Assembly (NCBI GenBank): GCA_011524755.1
Contig: WTJR01000109.1
Coordinates: forward strand, 1-10,626
Direction: 5' to 3'
DNA from: Halieaceae bacterium
Lineage (GTDB): Bacteria; Pseudomonadota; Gammaproteobacteria; Pseudomonadales; Halieaceae
DNA length: 10,626 nt
Positions 1-6,974 of the stretch are shown piece after piece (positions within the stretch are counted from its first letter, which is position 1; each line of letters opens with the position of its first letter). The position numbers and the translations under genes were made by a program. Below the pieces are notes generated by a model that saw only the letters and a program-made list of their open reading frames with translations, ran no database searches and had not been told where the DNA came from.

Positions 1-551
1 TGAAGCAACTGCACCCGCTGACCATTGAGATTCATTGCACACAACCCGCATTGAAAATGTTCGTTAGTGTTGAAGAAGACGGCGGCATTCAAATCGCCAG
101 TTACCGGGAAACGAAAGCAACTGTTTCAATTGAGGGTACCTGGAGGGATTTTTCCCGCGTTGCAACGGCATCAGACCCCGCTGCGGCGCTCATCAATGGC
201 GACGTGAAAATCAGCGGTGACACCGCGCCGCTCATGCAACTACAGACGATTGTGGGCGATCTCGACATCGACTGGGAAGCACCCATAGTCAATGCCATCG
301 GCCCTGTTTTCGGCCACCAATTGGCGGAGGTTATTCGTGCAATAACGAGAACGTCAGGGACAACGCACCGGCGAATGAAGCGACAGCTGAGTGAGTTTAT
401 TCTCGAGGAAGGTCGCCTCTCGCCACCAAAACCTGAGCTCGATTCATTTTTCACCGCAGTAGACGATCTCGTGCTCAGAACGGATCGTATCGAGTCTCGT
501 CTCAAGCGCATCAAAAAGCGGGCTGCCAGTCTGACTGGAGCTATTGAATGA
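1..551 (+). CDS. ubiJ: Ubiquinone biosynthesis accessory factor UbiJ (5' end outside window)
   Basis: UbiJ is a soluble SCP2-like lipid-binding protein that supports the late hydroxylation and methylation steps of ubiquinone synthesis, together with UbiK and the other Ubi proteins. The frame is open from base 3 to the TGA at 549-551, so this is the C-terminal part; perhaps 25-30 residues are missing, judged against the E. coli protein of about 200 residues. A TTG at 51 could serve as a start, but the upstream codons (KQLHPLTIEIHCTQPAL) continue the SCP2-type beta strand, so I treat the gene as running off the window. Visible are the SCP2-like core with a VSIEGTW strand and an INGDVKISGD segment, then a charged helical C-terminus (around DRIESRLKRIKKR) that could form a coiled coil. 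It overlaps ubiB by 4 bp (ATGA), as expected for translational coupling. The ubiE gene would be expected just upstream. The family call rests on both sequence and position. Confidence 0.88.
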   Translation, partial: KQLHPLTIEIHCTQPALKMFVSVEEDGGIQIASYRETKATVSIEGTWRDFSRVATASDPAAALINGDVKISGDTAPLMQLQTIVGDLDIDWEAPIVNAIGPVFGHQLAEVIRAITRTSGTTHRRMKRQLSEFILEEGRLSPPKPELDSFFTAVDDLVLRTDRIESRLKRIKKRAASLTGAIE

Positions 552-2119
552 AGCGCGCACTGAAGTTTTTGTTGATCGCGAGACGACACCGGTTGGGTGC
601 CCTTATCCCCGACAGCTCGGCAACGACCAGCCTGCTGAAGCGCCTGTTAGGAGCCAAGGTTAAGGGCAGCGATGGACCACGAGGAGAGCGATTGCGCCTT
701 GCCTTGGAAGCGCTAGGTCCCGTGCCAATAAAGTTCGGTCAGCTATTATCCACTCGCAGGGACCTGCTACCGGACGATATCGCTGATGAACTGGCTCGTC
801 TGCAGGATAAAGTCGCACCCTTCCCGGGCGAGTCAGCCATCAACATTATCGAAGAGGAGCTACAAGCGGACATCGCCACTGCTTTTCAGACGTTCGACAG
901 CGAGCCCCTCGCAGCAGCCTCGGTCGCTCAAGTCCATGCCGTCAGGTTAAACGACGGTGAAGAAGCCGTTGTGAAGGTGCTGAGACCGGGCATAGAAAAA
1001 CAAATTGAGGCCGATATACGTCTTCTCAAGCGAATTGCCAGCTTGATCGACCGGCTGTCCGATGACCTGAAGCGACTGCGCCTACCTGAGGTGGTGGAAG
1101 ACTATGAAGTCACGATAACAACCGAGCTCGATTTACGCAGAGAGGCTGCCAATGCGTCGCTGCTGAAGAAAAATACCGCTGCTCGCAAACTCGTATTTGT
1201 ACCCACCGTCTTCTGGGACTACAGCACACCCCGACTCATGGTCTCGGAACGAATTTCCGGTATCCCCATTGGCGACATTGCCGCTCTCAATGAGGCCAAC
1301 GTCAATATGAAGGTTCTCGCTGAACGCGGCGTTGAAATCTTTTTCTCTCAGGTATTTGATGACTGCTTTTTCCACGCCGATATGCACCCGGGCAATATCT
1401 TTGTGGATGCGACGTCGCCAGAGACCCCGACGTATATTGCTATTGACTGCGCCATCGTAGGGCAACTTTCCAGAGGTGATCAGTATTATGTTGCTCGGAA
1501 CTTGCTAGCGATACTCCAGCGAAACTATCGGCTGGTCGCAGAGCTTCATATAGAAAGCGGCTGGGTCCCCTCCTCGACACGTGTTCAGGACTTCGAAGCC
1601 ACCATTCGCATGTTGTGCGAACCCATTTTTGATCGGCCACTGCATCAAATTTCGCTGGGGCACATGCTGGTTAATCTGTTCAGGGCCGCATCCGCTTTCG
1701 ACATGAAAGTCCAGCCCCAACTCGTGCTATTGCAAAAGACACTGCTCAATATTGAAGGCCTGGGACGCCAGCTTTACCCGGAGCTCAATCTTTGGGAAAC
1801 AGCCAAGCCCTTCCTTGAGGACTGGCTCAAACGTCAATACAGCCCTGTCAATGTCATCAAACAACTGCAGCGCGACGCACCAGCCTTTGTGCATCACGCC
1901 TCGCAACTACCCGAGGTAATTCCACAGTTTCTTGCGACGCAACGAGAAGCGCTAAAGACAGCACCTAGCGAGAGCAAACCATCAGAAGGTAGTCCACTGT
2001 TAGTCGGTTCTGGCATTGCGACGTTGATCGTCACTTTACTTGCGGAGCTGAGTAACCCCTGGTATGTCACCGTAGGAACCCTTCTTGTCATTGTGGGCCT
2101 GATCCGTCGGCGCAAGTGA
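548..2119 (+). CDS. ubiB: Ubiquinone biosynthesis atypical kinase/ATPase UbiB
   Basis: UbiB belongs to the ABC1/ADCK/COQ8 family of atypical kinase-like ATPases needed for aerobic ubiquinone synthesis at the inner membrane. The protein has 523 residues (E. coli about 546). Family motifs occur in order: the KxGQ motif (K62-Q65 in IKFGQLLSTRRDLLP), the alanine-rich nucleotide loop AAAS (122-125), the VVKV lysine (K143), the conserved ExD segment (ELDLRREAAN, about 193-202), the catalytic HADMHPGN (276-283) and the metal-binding Asp in AIDCAIVG (D300). The C-terminus has two hydrophobic segments (about 484-500 and 504-519) followed by RRRK, matching the membrane-anchoring tail of bacterial UbiB. 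The ATG at 548 overlaps the ubiJ stop and has a GGAG at 537-540, seven bases upstream. The residue after DC is Ala where I recall Gly in E. coli; the rest of the active site looks intact. Confidence 0.96.
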   Translation: MKRALKFLLIARRHRLGALIPDSSATTSLLKRLLGAKVKGSDGPRGERLRLALEALGPVPIKFGQLLSTRRDLLPDDIADELARLQDKVAPFPGESAINIIEEELQADIATAFQTFDSEPLAAASVAQVHAVRLNDGEEAVVKVLRPGIEKQIEADIRLLKRIASLIDRLSDDLKRLRLPEVVEDYEVTITTELDLRREAANASLLKKNTAARKLVFVPTVFWDYSTPRLMVSERISGIPIGDIAALNEANVNMKVLAERGVEIFFSQVFDDCFFHADMHPGNIFVDATSPETPTYIAIDCAIVGQLSRGDQYYVARNLLAILQRNYRLVAELHIESGWVPSSTRVQDFEATIRMLCEPIFDRPLHQISLGHMLVNLFRAASAFDMKVQPQLVLLQKTLLNIEGLGRQLYPELNLWETAKPFLEDWLKRQYSPVNVIKQLQRDAPAFVHHASQLPEVIPQFLATQREALKTAPSESKPSEGSPLLVGSGIATLIVTLLAELSNPWYVTVGTLLVIVGLIRRRK

Positions 2120-2135
2120 TCAGGCAACACCGACG

Positions 2136-2144
2136 TGGCATAAT
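2136..2144 (+). promoter_or_regulatory. Candidate extended -10 element upstream of hisI
   Basis: TGGCATAAT matches an extended -10 (TGn followed by a one-mismatch TATAAT). No -35 near TTGACA is visible at 16-18 bp spacing, which would be acceptable for an extended -10 promoter. Initiation about seven bases downstream would fall at or next to the annotated hisI ATG, giving a leaderless or very short leader. No Shine-Dalgarno sequence is visible before that ATG. Short motifs like this arise often by chance. Confidence 0.3.
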
Positions 2145-2150
2145 CGCGTC

Positions 2151-2531
2151 ATGAGCACTCACCAATACAGCGATACACCAGCGACTATGCAGCCAAACTG
2201 GAATGCAGACGGCCTGATACCGGCTATTGCGCAGGATGCCAATACGGGTGAAGTGTTGATGATGGCATGGATGAACGAGGAGGCGCTCCGCTTAACACTC
2301 GCCGAAAAGCGCACCGTCTATTGGTCTCGCTCTCGCAAATGTTTATGGCGTAAAGGTGAAACTTCAGGGGACATCCAGCGTCTCATTGCCGCGCAACTAG
2401 ACTGCGACGGAGACACTTTATTATTGCAAGTGAACCAAGTCGGTGGTGGCGCCTGCCATACAGGCCGCCGCTCCTGTTTTTTCTACGAGCCCGGCGATCA
2501 GGGCTGGATACTAGGGGGCAATGACGCGTGA
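2151..2531 (+). CDS. hisI: Phosphoribosyl-AMP cyclohydrolase HisI
   Basis: This enzyme carries out the third step of histidine synthesis, opening the adenine ring of phosphoribosyl-AMP to give ProFAR. It is a cytosolic, zinc- and magnesium-dependent dimer. The 126-residue protein shows the family signatures: WMNEEALRLT, YWSRSRKCLWRKGETSG, the Asp-rich metal site LDCDGD (D84, C85, D86, D88) and the second zinc-ligand region ACHTGRRSCF (C102, C109). It is the stand-alone form, with HisE encoded by the next gene rather than fused as in E. coli. The start is uncertain. ATG 2151 has no Shine-Dalgarno sequence, and an in-frame ATG at 2187 would give MQPNWNADGLIPAI, close to the usual family N-terminus, but it also lacks an obvious ribosome site. 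The stop overlaps the hisE start. Confidence 0.96.
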   Translation: MSTHQYSDTPATMQPNWNADGLIPAIAQDANTGEVLMMAWMNEEALRLTLAEKRTVYWSRSRKCLWRKGETSGDIQRLIAAQLDCDGDTLLLQVNQVGGGACHTGRRSCFFYEPGDQGWILGGNDA

Positions 2532-2863
2532 GTGATGTTCTAGATGCTATTGCTGCAGTCGTCGCCGAAAGGCGTGATTCGGATCCAGAAACCTCCTACG
2601 TCGCAAGTTTGAATGTAAAAGGTATCGACAAAATTCTTGAAAAAGTCGGCGAGGAAGCCGTCGAGGTGGTATTGGCTGCTAAGAATGCCGATTCTTCGAT
2701 GGGTGACTCTGCAGATGTGATCAACGAGGTGGCTGACCTCGTATTTCATATTCTGGTGATGCTCGATCGGCTTGGTATCAGTCATAATGACGTCATGGCA
2801 GCTTTGGCCGCGCGGCAAGGTGTATCTGGCCTCGAGGAAAAGGCATCACGCAACGCTGATTAA
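2528..2863 (+). CDS. hisE: Phosphoribosyl-ATP pyrophosphatase HisE
   Basis: HisE removes pyrophosphate from phosphoribosyl-ATP, the second step of histidine synthesis, and its product is the substrate of HisI encoded just upstream. The 111-residue protein has the all-alpha MazG-like fold signature: KILEKVGEEAVEVV with the metal-binding E42, E43 and E46, and EVADLVFH with E67 and D70. Length is normal for a stand-alone HisE. The start is GTG at 2528, overlapping the hisI TGA (2529-2531) in a GTGA arrangement, so translation is probably coupled. No nearer ATG in frame would keep the N-terminal helix. A 40 bp gap separates it from tatA. The two his genes lie away from any main histidine operon, an arrangement common in gammaproteobacteria of the Pseudomonas type. 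Confidence 0.95.
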   Translation: MSDVLDAIAAVVAERRDSDPETSYVASLNVKGIDKILEKVGEEAVEVVLAAKNADSSMGDSADVINEVADLVFHILVMLDRLGISHNDVMAALAARQGVSGLEEKASRNAD

Positions 2864-2903
2864 GGCATAGAAGCCCAGCAGACTTAACAAACGGTGAATA
2901 ACT

Positions 2904-3101
2904 ATGGGATTTAGCGGCATTGGAATCTGGCAACTACTCATCATCCTCGCGATCGTAGTTCTGATTTTTGGTACCAAGCGTCTTCCTGGTGCGGCAAAAG
3001 ACCTGGGCAGCGCTATTACCAACTTCCGAGAAGGAATGAAGCGCAACGACGGTGATACCGCCAAAATCGACAAGTCTGAGGATCGGAAAGAAGACCCTTA
3101 A
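2904..3101 (+). CDS. tatA: Sec-independent protein translocase subunit TatA
   Basis: TatA forms the size-adaptable pore of the twin-arginine system, which exports folded proteins with RR signal peptides across the inner membrane. The 65-residue protein has the standard layout: a short periplasmic N-terminus, one transmembrane helix (about residues 8-22, IWQLLIILAIVVLIF), the FGTKRLP hinge, an amphipathic helix (about 26-45, with the conserved Phe in NFREGMK), and a short charged tail. It is shorter than E. coli TatA (about 89) only in the unconserved tail. A GGTGA Shine-Dalgarno variant lies at 2893-2897, six bases before the ATG. Fifteen bases separate its stop from tatB. It resembles TatA rather than TatB: it has the FGTK motif and lacks TatB's Glu at position 8. 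Confidence 0.96.
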   Translation: MGFSGIGIWQLLIILAIVVLIFGTKRLPGAAKDLGSAITNFREGMKRNDGDTAKIDKSEDRKEDP

Positions 3102-3116
3102 GAGGTCCACCCCATC

Positions 3117-3554
3117 ATGCTCGATATTGGTTTTGCTGAACTCCTTGTCATCAGCGCCGTAGCCCTTTTTGTGGTTGGGCCCGAACGACTCCCAAGTGCT
3201 ATACGTTCTATCTCGTTATGGTTGGGACGCGTGCGTCGTGGCTTCGAGGAAATCAAGTCCGATGTGAGCCGAGAGTTGCACAACGAAGAGGTAATGCGGG
3301 CATTAAAAGAGAGTCGCGATGAAGTGCAAGATTTGACCGACGTCAGCAGCGCCTTGTCGCTTACTGAGAATAGTGAAAAAAGCGATGCATCACTTCACGG
3401 GAATGAGGCTGACAGTAACGCCTCCGAACCAGAATCAAACACACACCTATCATCGCGAACTGACGCAGACGACCCGACCGAAGAAATCGCCACTGTAGAG
3501 AGCGCTGTAAAAAGCCCTGCTGAGGTAGAGAGCACCCTTGAGAAAGGAGCTTGA
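3117..3554 (+). CDS. tatB: Sec-independent protein translocase subunit TatB
   Basis: TatB pairs with TatC in the receptor complex that binds twin-arginine signal peptides and recruits TatA. The 145-residue protein begins MLDIGFAELL, nearly the same as the E. coli start, with the conserved Glu8 in the transmembrane helix (residues about 4-21), then the VGPERLP hinge and a long amphipathic helix (about 25-75). From about residue 76 the sequence is acidic, rich in Ser, Glu and Asp, and low in complexity; it is probably disordered, like the E. coli tail, and unlikely to be conserved. AGAGG at 3101-3105 serves as a Shine-Dalgarno site 11 bases before the ATG. The coding end contains the AAAGGAG that probably drives tatC translation. 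Confidence 0.95.
   Translation: MLDIGFAELLVISAVALFVVGPERLPSAIRSISLWLGRVRRGFEEIKSDVSRELHNEEVMRALKESRDEVQDLTDVSSALSLTENSEKSDASLHGNEADSNASEPESNTHLSSRTDADDPTEEIATVESAVKSPAEVESTLEKGA
3543..3549 (+). promoter_or_regulatory. tatC ribosome binding site that decides the start
   Basis: AAAGGAG lies inside the end of tatB. It is one base from a TTG at 3551, too close for use, but ten bases from an in-frame GTG at 3560. It therefore favours GTG 3560 as the tatC start. Confidence 0.75.
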
Positions 3555-3559
3555 CCACG

Positions 3560-4294
3560 GTGAGTACTGACGAGCCCATGCCCCTTGTCGCGCATTTGCG
3601 CGAGCTGAGAGATCGTTTTCGAAATGCCCTCATTGCCGTCTTTATAGCGTTTCTTGGCCTATTTCCATTTGCTAATGAGCTCTATACCTACGTATCGGAG
3701 CCGCTGAGATCACTCCTTCCCGAGGGGTCATCCATGATTGCGACTGAAGTGACGTCACCTTTTTTGACGCCGTTTAAGCTGTCGCTGGTACTCGCCGTAT
3801 TCGTCGCCATGCCAGTCATACTGGCTCAGCTATGGGGTTTTATCGCACCCGGTCTGTACAAATCGGAAAAGCGAATTGCCATTCCGTTGTTGACGTCCAG
3901 CGTCATACTCTTTTATGCCGGCGTCGCATTTGCTTACTACGTTGTCTTCCCGCTTCTTTTTGGTTTCTTTACCACCGTCGGTCCCGGGGACATCTCGGTC
4001 ATGACCGACATTAATCGATACCTCGATTTCGTTTTAAAACTCTTCTTTGCTTTCGGCCTCGCTTTTGAAGTTCCAGTCGCAGCGGTGATTCTCATACTCA
4101 CCGGTGTGGTTACCGCCGATCAGCTCGCAAATAACCGCTCTTATGTCATTGTCGGCTGTTTCGTCATGGGCATGCTACTCACGCCACCCGACGTGATTTC
4201 CCAAACACTGCTCGCACTACCCATGTGGCTCCTGTTTGAGGTTGGTCTTGTCATGGGCCGCGCCCTGTCTAGGAGCCCAAACGACGATGAGTGA
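3560..4294 (+). CDS. tatC: Sec-independent protein translocase subunit TatC
   Basis: TatC is the six-helix membrane protein that recognises the twin-arginine motif of Tat substrates. With a GTG start at 3560 the protein is 244 residues and begins MSTDEPMPLVAHLRELR. This lines up residue for residue with the E. coli start, so key residues keep the E. coli numbers: E15 and R17 in the N-terminal cytoplasmic region, P48 in the first periplasmic loop, E103 in the first cytoplasmic loop, E170 in FAFGLAFEVPV, and D211 in LTPPD. The frame opens at TTG 3551, overlapping the tatB stop, which would add three residues; the ribosome site spacing and the alignment argue against it. The E. coli acidic C-terminal tail is shortened to a brief NDDE end, with no expected loss of function. 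All of tatABC is present, so the Tat system appears complete here. Confidence 0.96.
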   Translation: MSTDEPMPLVAHLRELRDRFRNALIAVFIAFLGLFPFANELYTYVSEPLRSLLPEGSSMIATEVTSPFLTPFKLSLVLAVFVAMPVILAQLWGFIAPGLYKSEKRIAIPLLTSSVILFYAGVAFAYYVVFPLLFGFFTTVGPGDISVMTDINRYLDFVLKLFFAFGLAFEVPVAAVILILTGVVTADQLANNRSYVIVGCFVMGMLLTPPDVISQTLLALPMWLLFEVGLVMGRALSRSPNDDE

Positions 4295-6101
4295 CGCCGG
4301 CCCAATACCCAGCGACAACGACACCCGAAAGTCAAAATCGCTCCGGCCGTTAAGAGAGCTGCTAGGGTTCCTTTGGCCCCATAAAGGCCGTTTGATTATT
4401 GCAAGTGCCGCCCTTGTATTTACTGCCATGACCCAACTGTCACTGGGTTACGGCATTCAAATTCTGATTGATCAGGGATTCTCCAATCAAAGCGAAGAGG
4501 GTTTACGCCGGGCCGTTCTCTTTATGGTGGGCGTGGGCTTTGCCATGGCCTGCGGATCCTTCATCCGGTTCTACATGGTGTCTTGGCTGGGTGAGCGCGT
4601 GAGCGCGGATTTACGCCGCGATGTCTTCAACAACCTGCTTACGGTTCACCCGGGGTTTTACGAGAAGAATCACGCGGGCGAAATCATGTCGCGGATAACG
4701 ACCGACACCACACTCCTGCAGACTCTGATTGGCTCATCGGTCAGTCTTGCGGCACGCAACGCCCTAACACTCGTCGGCGCCCTGATATTAATGTCGCTGA
4801 CCAATATAAAACTGACACTCATTATGTTGATCGGTGTACCACTCACCTTGCTTCCCGTGCTCTATCTCGGTCGGCGGGTAAGGAACCTGTCCAATAAAAG
4901 CCAAGCCAGCATTGCGAGTGTGGGTAATCGGGCAGGTGAGGTGCTTCAGTCCATCAAGATTGTTCAAAGCTTCCAGCGGGAAACAATGGAGCGCGACGTC
5001 TTCGAGCAGGAGGTCAGCCGCGCTTTTGACATTGCCAAAAAACGGATCCAGCAGCGTGCTTGGCTCATGGCCTGCGCCATCTTCCTTTTCTTGGGTGGCA
5101 TGGTGGGGATGATGTGGACGGGCGGACAAGATGTTATCGCGGGCAGAATGAGTGGCGGCGACCTCGGCGCCTTCGTTTTCTACGCTGTCATGCTGGGTAC
5201 CGCCTTTGCCACATTATCGGAGGTATGGGGTGACTTGCAGCGCGCTGCCGGTGCCGCCGAGCGACTTGTAGAACTTCTCCATCAGGAGAGCGATATTCCC
5301 GATCGTGGCTCATCTCCTATCCCGCACGGTCAAGCCTTGGTTGCCAAAGGCCTCGGCTTTACCTATCCCGCACGACCAGAAAATCCTGCACTCTCAGACT
5401 TCAATTTAACCATTACCCCGGGAAAAACCCTGGCACTCGTCGGCCCCTCAGGCGCTGGCAAATCAACGCTCTTCGAGTTGCTACAACGTTTTCACGACCC
5501 AAGCGAGGGCGCCCTGACCTACGGTGACATCGCGCTTGCCGATTTCCCATTACAGGACTGGCGAAGCAAGGCCGCATTGGTGCCTCAGGCGCCTATCCTT
5601 TTCTCAGGTGACATCGCCTACAACATTGCTTACGGGAATCCGGACGCCAGCCAAGCCGACATCGAAGCCGCGGCAAAGGCGGCCTATGCTCAAGAGTTCA
5701 TCGAGCGATTGCCACAGGGTTATCAAAGCGAGATAGGCGCACAAGGTGTCCAATTATCTGGCGGGCAACGTCAGCGGATCGCGCTTGCTCGAGCCATTTT
5801 GAAGAACCCTGAAATCCTCTTGCTGGATGAAGCCACCAGCGCGCTGGACACAGAGAGCGAGTACTACGTGCAACTGGCTCTTGGCGAGCTCACTAAAGGT
5901 AGAACGACCATTATCATTGCGCACCGGCTGTCCACCATCATTAACGCGGACGCTATCGCGGTGATCGACTCAGGCTCCGTCGTCGACGTGGGTACGCATT
6001 CTGAGCTGTTGACGCGCTGCGATCTTTATCAGCGCCTTGCCAGTATGCAATTTAAAGAGGCGCCGGCGGAGGAAGCGCAGATCACATCGCCTGCCGCCTA
6101 G
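4287..6101 (+). CDS. MsbA-related ABC exporter, fused permease and ATPase
   Basis: A type IV (ABCB-like) half-transporter of 604 residues, expected to work as an inner-membrane homodimer. The N-terminal part (about residues 30-310) holds six hydrophobic helices with the EIMSRITTDT coupling segment. The ATPase domain is complete: Walker A GPSGAGKST (386-394), Q-loop Gln434, signature LSGGQ (490-494), Walker B ILLLDE with catalytic Glu515, and H-loop His546. The overall pattern (GERVSADLRRDVF, TTLLQTLIGSS, SEVWGDLQRAAGAAERL) resembles the MsbA-related family I know as TIGR02204, not MsbA proper. The substrate is unknown; lipid, lipopolysaccharide or drug export are guesses. The frame extends to an ATG at 4236, but that lies deep in tatC. 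ATG 4287 has AGGAG at 4271-4275 and overlaps the tatC stop by 8 bp, suggesting coupling. Its stop interlocks with the converging hydrolase gene. Confidence 0.93.
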   Translation: MSDAGPIPSDNDTRKSKSLRPLRELLGFLWPHKGRLIIASAALVFTAMTQLSLGYGIQILIDQGFSNQSEEGLRRAVLFMVGVGFAMACGSFIRFYMVSWLGERVSADLRRDVFNNLLTVHPGFYEKNHAGEIMSRITTDTTLLQTLIGSSVSLAARNALTLVGALILMSLTNIKLTLIMLIGVPLTLLPVLYLGRRVRNLSNKSQASIASVGNRAGEVLQSIKIVQSFQRETMERDVFEQEVSRAFDIAKKRIQQRAWLMACAIFLFLGGMVGMMWTGGQDVIAGRMSGGDLGAFVFYAVMLGTAFATLSEVWGDLQRAAGAAERLVELLHQESDIPDRGSSPIPHGQALVAKGLGFTYPARPENPALSDFNLTITPGKTLALVGPSGAGKSTLFELLQRFHDPSEGALTYGDIALADFPLQDWRSKAALVPQAPILFSGDIAYNIAYGNPDASQADIEAAAKAAYAQEFIERLPQGYQSEIGAQGVQLSGGQRQRIALARAILKNPEILLLDEATSALDTESEYYVQLALGELTKGRTTIIIAHRLSTIINADAIAVIDSGSVVDVGTHSELLTRCDLYQRLASMQFKEAPAEEAQITSPAA

Positions 6102-6805
6102 GGCAAATCCAGATCGCTAAATAGCCGCGACCGGATAATTTCAGCCCAAATATCATAGCCTTTGGCACTGAGATGCAGCCTATCAAAAACGTAGTTATCG
6201 GGGTTGGGCTCACCGTCGCTCATCAAGGCTTCACCTGTATCAATGAAGTGCGTATTTGGCATCTGCGAAATGAGCGTCTGAATCGCCTCGTTCACCGCAA
6301 CCGCTTCATCCCAGATAGCCCAGCGCAACGGCGATGGCGTGATCGCAATATAGTAAACGGGCACATTCGGATGCTGTTTCCTCAAAGCCGACATCATGGC
6401 TGCAAACCTGGCGGTCATCGTATCGACTGACTTTGTCTGCTGGGGCGTCATGTCATTGGTGCCGACGAAAATCACAATAGCGCGCGGGTTATCTGCCCGA
6501 AATAAGGTGTCGGCGTAGTGCACAACATCACCTATTTTAGAGCCCCCGAATCCGCGGTTTATGACGGGTACAGGCGTCATGTCCTCGGCAAGCTCACCCC
6601 AGAATCGGATGCTGGAACTTCCTACAAACAAGAGGGATTCGGGCTCGCCGACACCTCGCTCCGCAAACGTTTCAATATCCGAGGCCCAGACAAGCGGATC
6701 CTCGCTCTGTGCCTTTTCGAGCCTGTGGGAGATATCAAAAAAGAGATAAGCAATGACAGCGAGCAGCAATACAGCACTCAGTCCCAGGATGCGTTTAATG
6801 GTCAT
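6098..6805 (-). CDS. Membrane-anchored SGNH/GDSL-family hydrolase
   Basis: A 235-residue serine esterase or lipase-like protein with an N-terminal hydrophobic helix (about residues 6-23, after MTIKR). This is probably an uncleaved anchor or signal peptide that places the catalytic domain in the periplasm. SGNH blocks are all visible: block I FVGSSSIRFW with the nucleophile at Ser64 or Ser65 (the usual GDS is replaced by GSS), block II NRGFGGSKIGD (oxyanion Gly), block III VGTND (Asn117), and block V DRLHLSAKGY (Asp208, His211). The substrate cannot be told from sequence; related proteins include acetyl-esterases, lysophospholipases and platelet-activating-factor acetylhydrolase-like enzymes. 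The start is ATG with AAGGAAA (6814-6820) eight bases upstream. The gene is monocistronic, lying between the pnt terminator and the converging ABC exporter, with which it shares a 4 bp stop overlap. A weak -35/-10 may lie at 6818-6850, but I would not rely on it. Confidence 0.9.
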   Translation of the reverse strand: MTIKRILGLSAVLLLAVIAYLFFDISHRLEKAQSEDPLVWASDIETFAERGVGEPESLLFVGSSSIRFWGELAEDMTPVPVINRGFGGSKIGDVVHYADTLFRADNPRAIVIFVGTNDMTPQQTKSVDTMTARFAAMMSALRKQHPNVPVYYIAITPSPLRWAIWDEAVAVNEAIQTLISQMPNTHFIDTGEALMSDGEPNPDNYVFDRLHLSAKGYDIWAEIIRSRLFSDLDLP

Positions 6806-6918
6806 AGCACGGCTTTCCTTTTTTTATTTATCTCTCGAGCCTCAGCTCAAACGCTACTCCGGCGAAAGCGCTCATTGCAACCAAAAACGTATCCCCAGTT
6901 ATTGCCCGAATAACGGGT

Positions 6919-6948
6919 AAAAAAAAGGCGCCGTGTTCTGGCGCCTTT
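6919..6948 (-). terminator. Rho-independent terminator of the pnt operon
   Basis: The arms 6924-6932 and 6940-6948 form a 9 bp perfect stem (AAAGGCGCC/GGCGCCTTT) with a 7-base loop. Read on the minus strand, it is followed by a run of eight T (the A run at 6919-6926, partly in the stem). It lies 26 bp beyond the pntB stop, exactly where that operon should end, and it separates pnt from the hydrolase gene downstream. On the plus strand the hairpin has only three T, so it is effectively one-directional. Confidence 0.93.
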
Positions 6949-6974
6949 CCATAAGGTCACTACCGACCGAGCGA

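Noticed and set aside
101..589. Long minus-strand open frame across ubiJ
   Set aside because: It is a shadow of ubiJ, has no recognisable domain and no ribosome site, and ubiJ on the other strand is well supported.
3435..3550. Acidic low-complexity tail of tatB as a repeat or inserted element
   Set aside because: Variable, disordered acidic tails are usual for TatB and no repeated unit is visible.
4236..4286. Longer N-terminus for the ABC exporter
   Set aside because: It would lie within conserved tatC coding sequence, and a better ribosome site precedes ATG 4287.
6518..6913. Plus-strand open frame opposite the hydrolase start region
   Set aside because: No family resemblance; it covers the hydrolase N-terminal coding region and its leader, and the minus-strand gene has a ribosome site and SGNH motifs.
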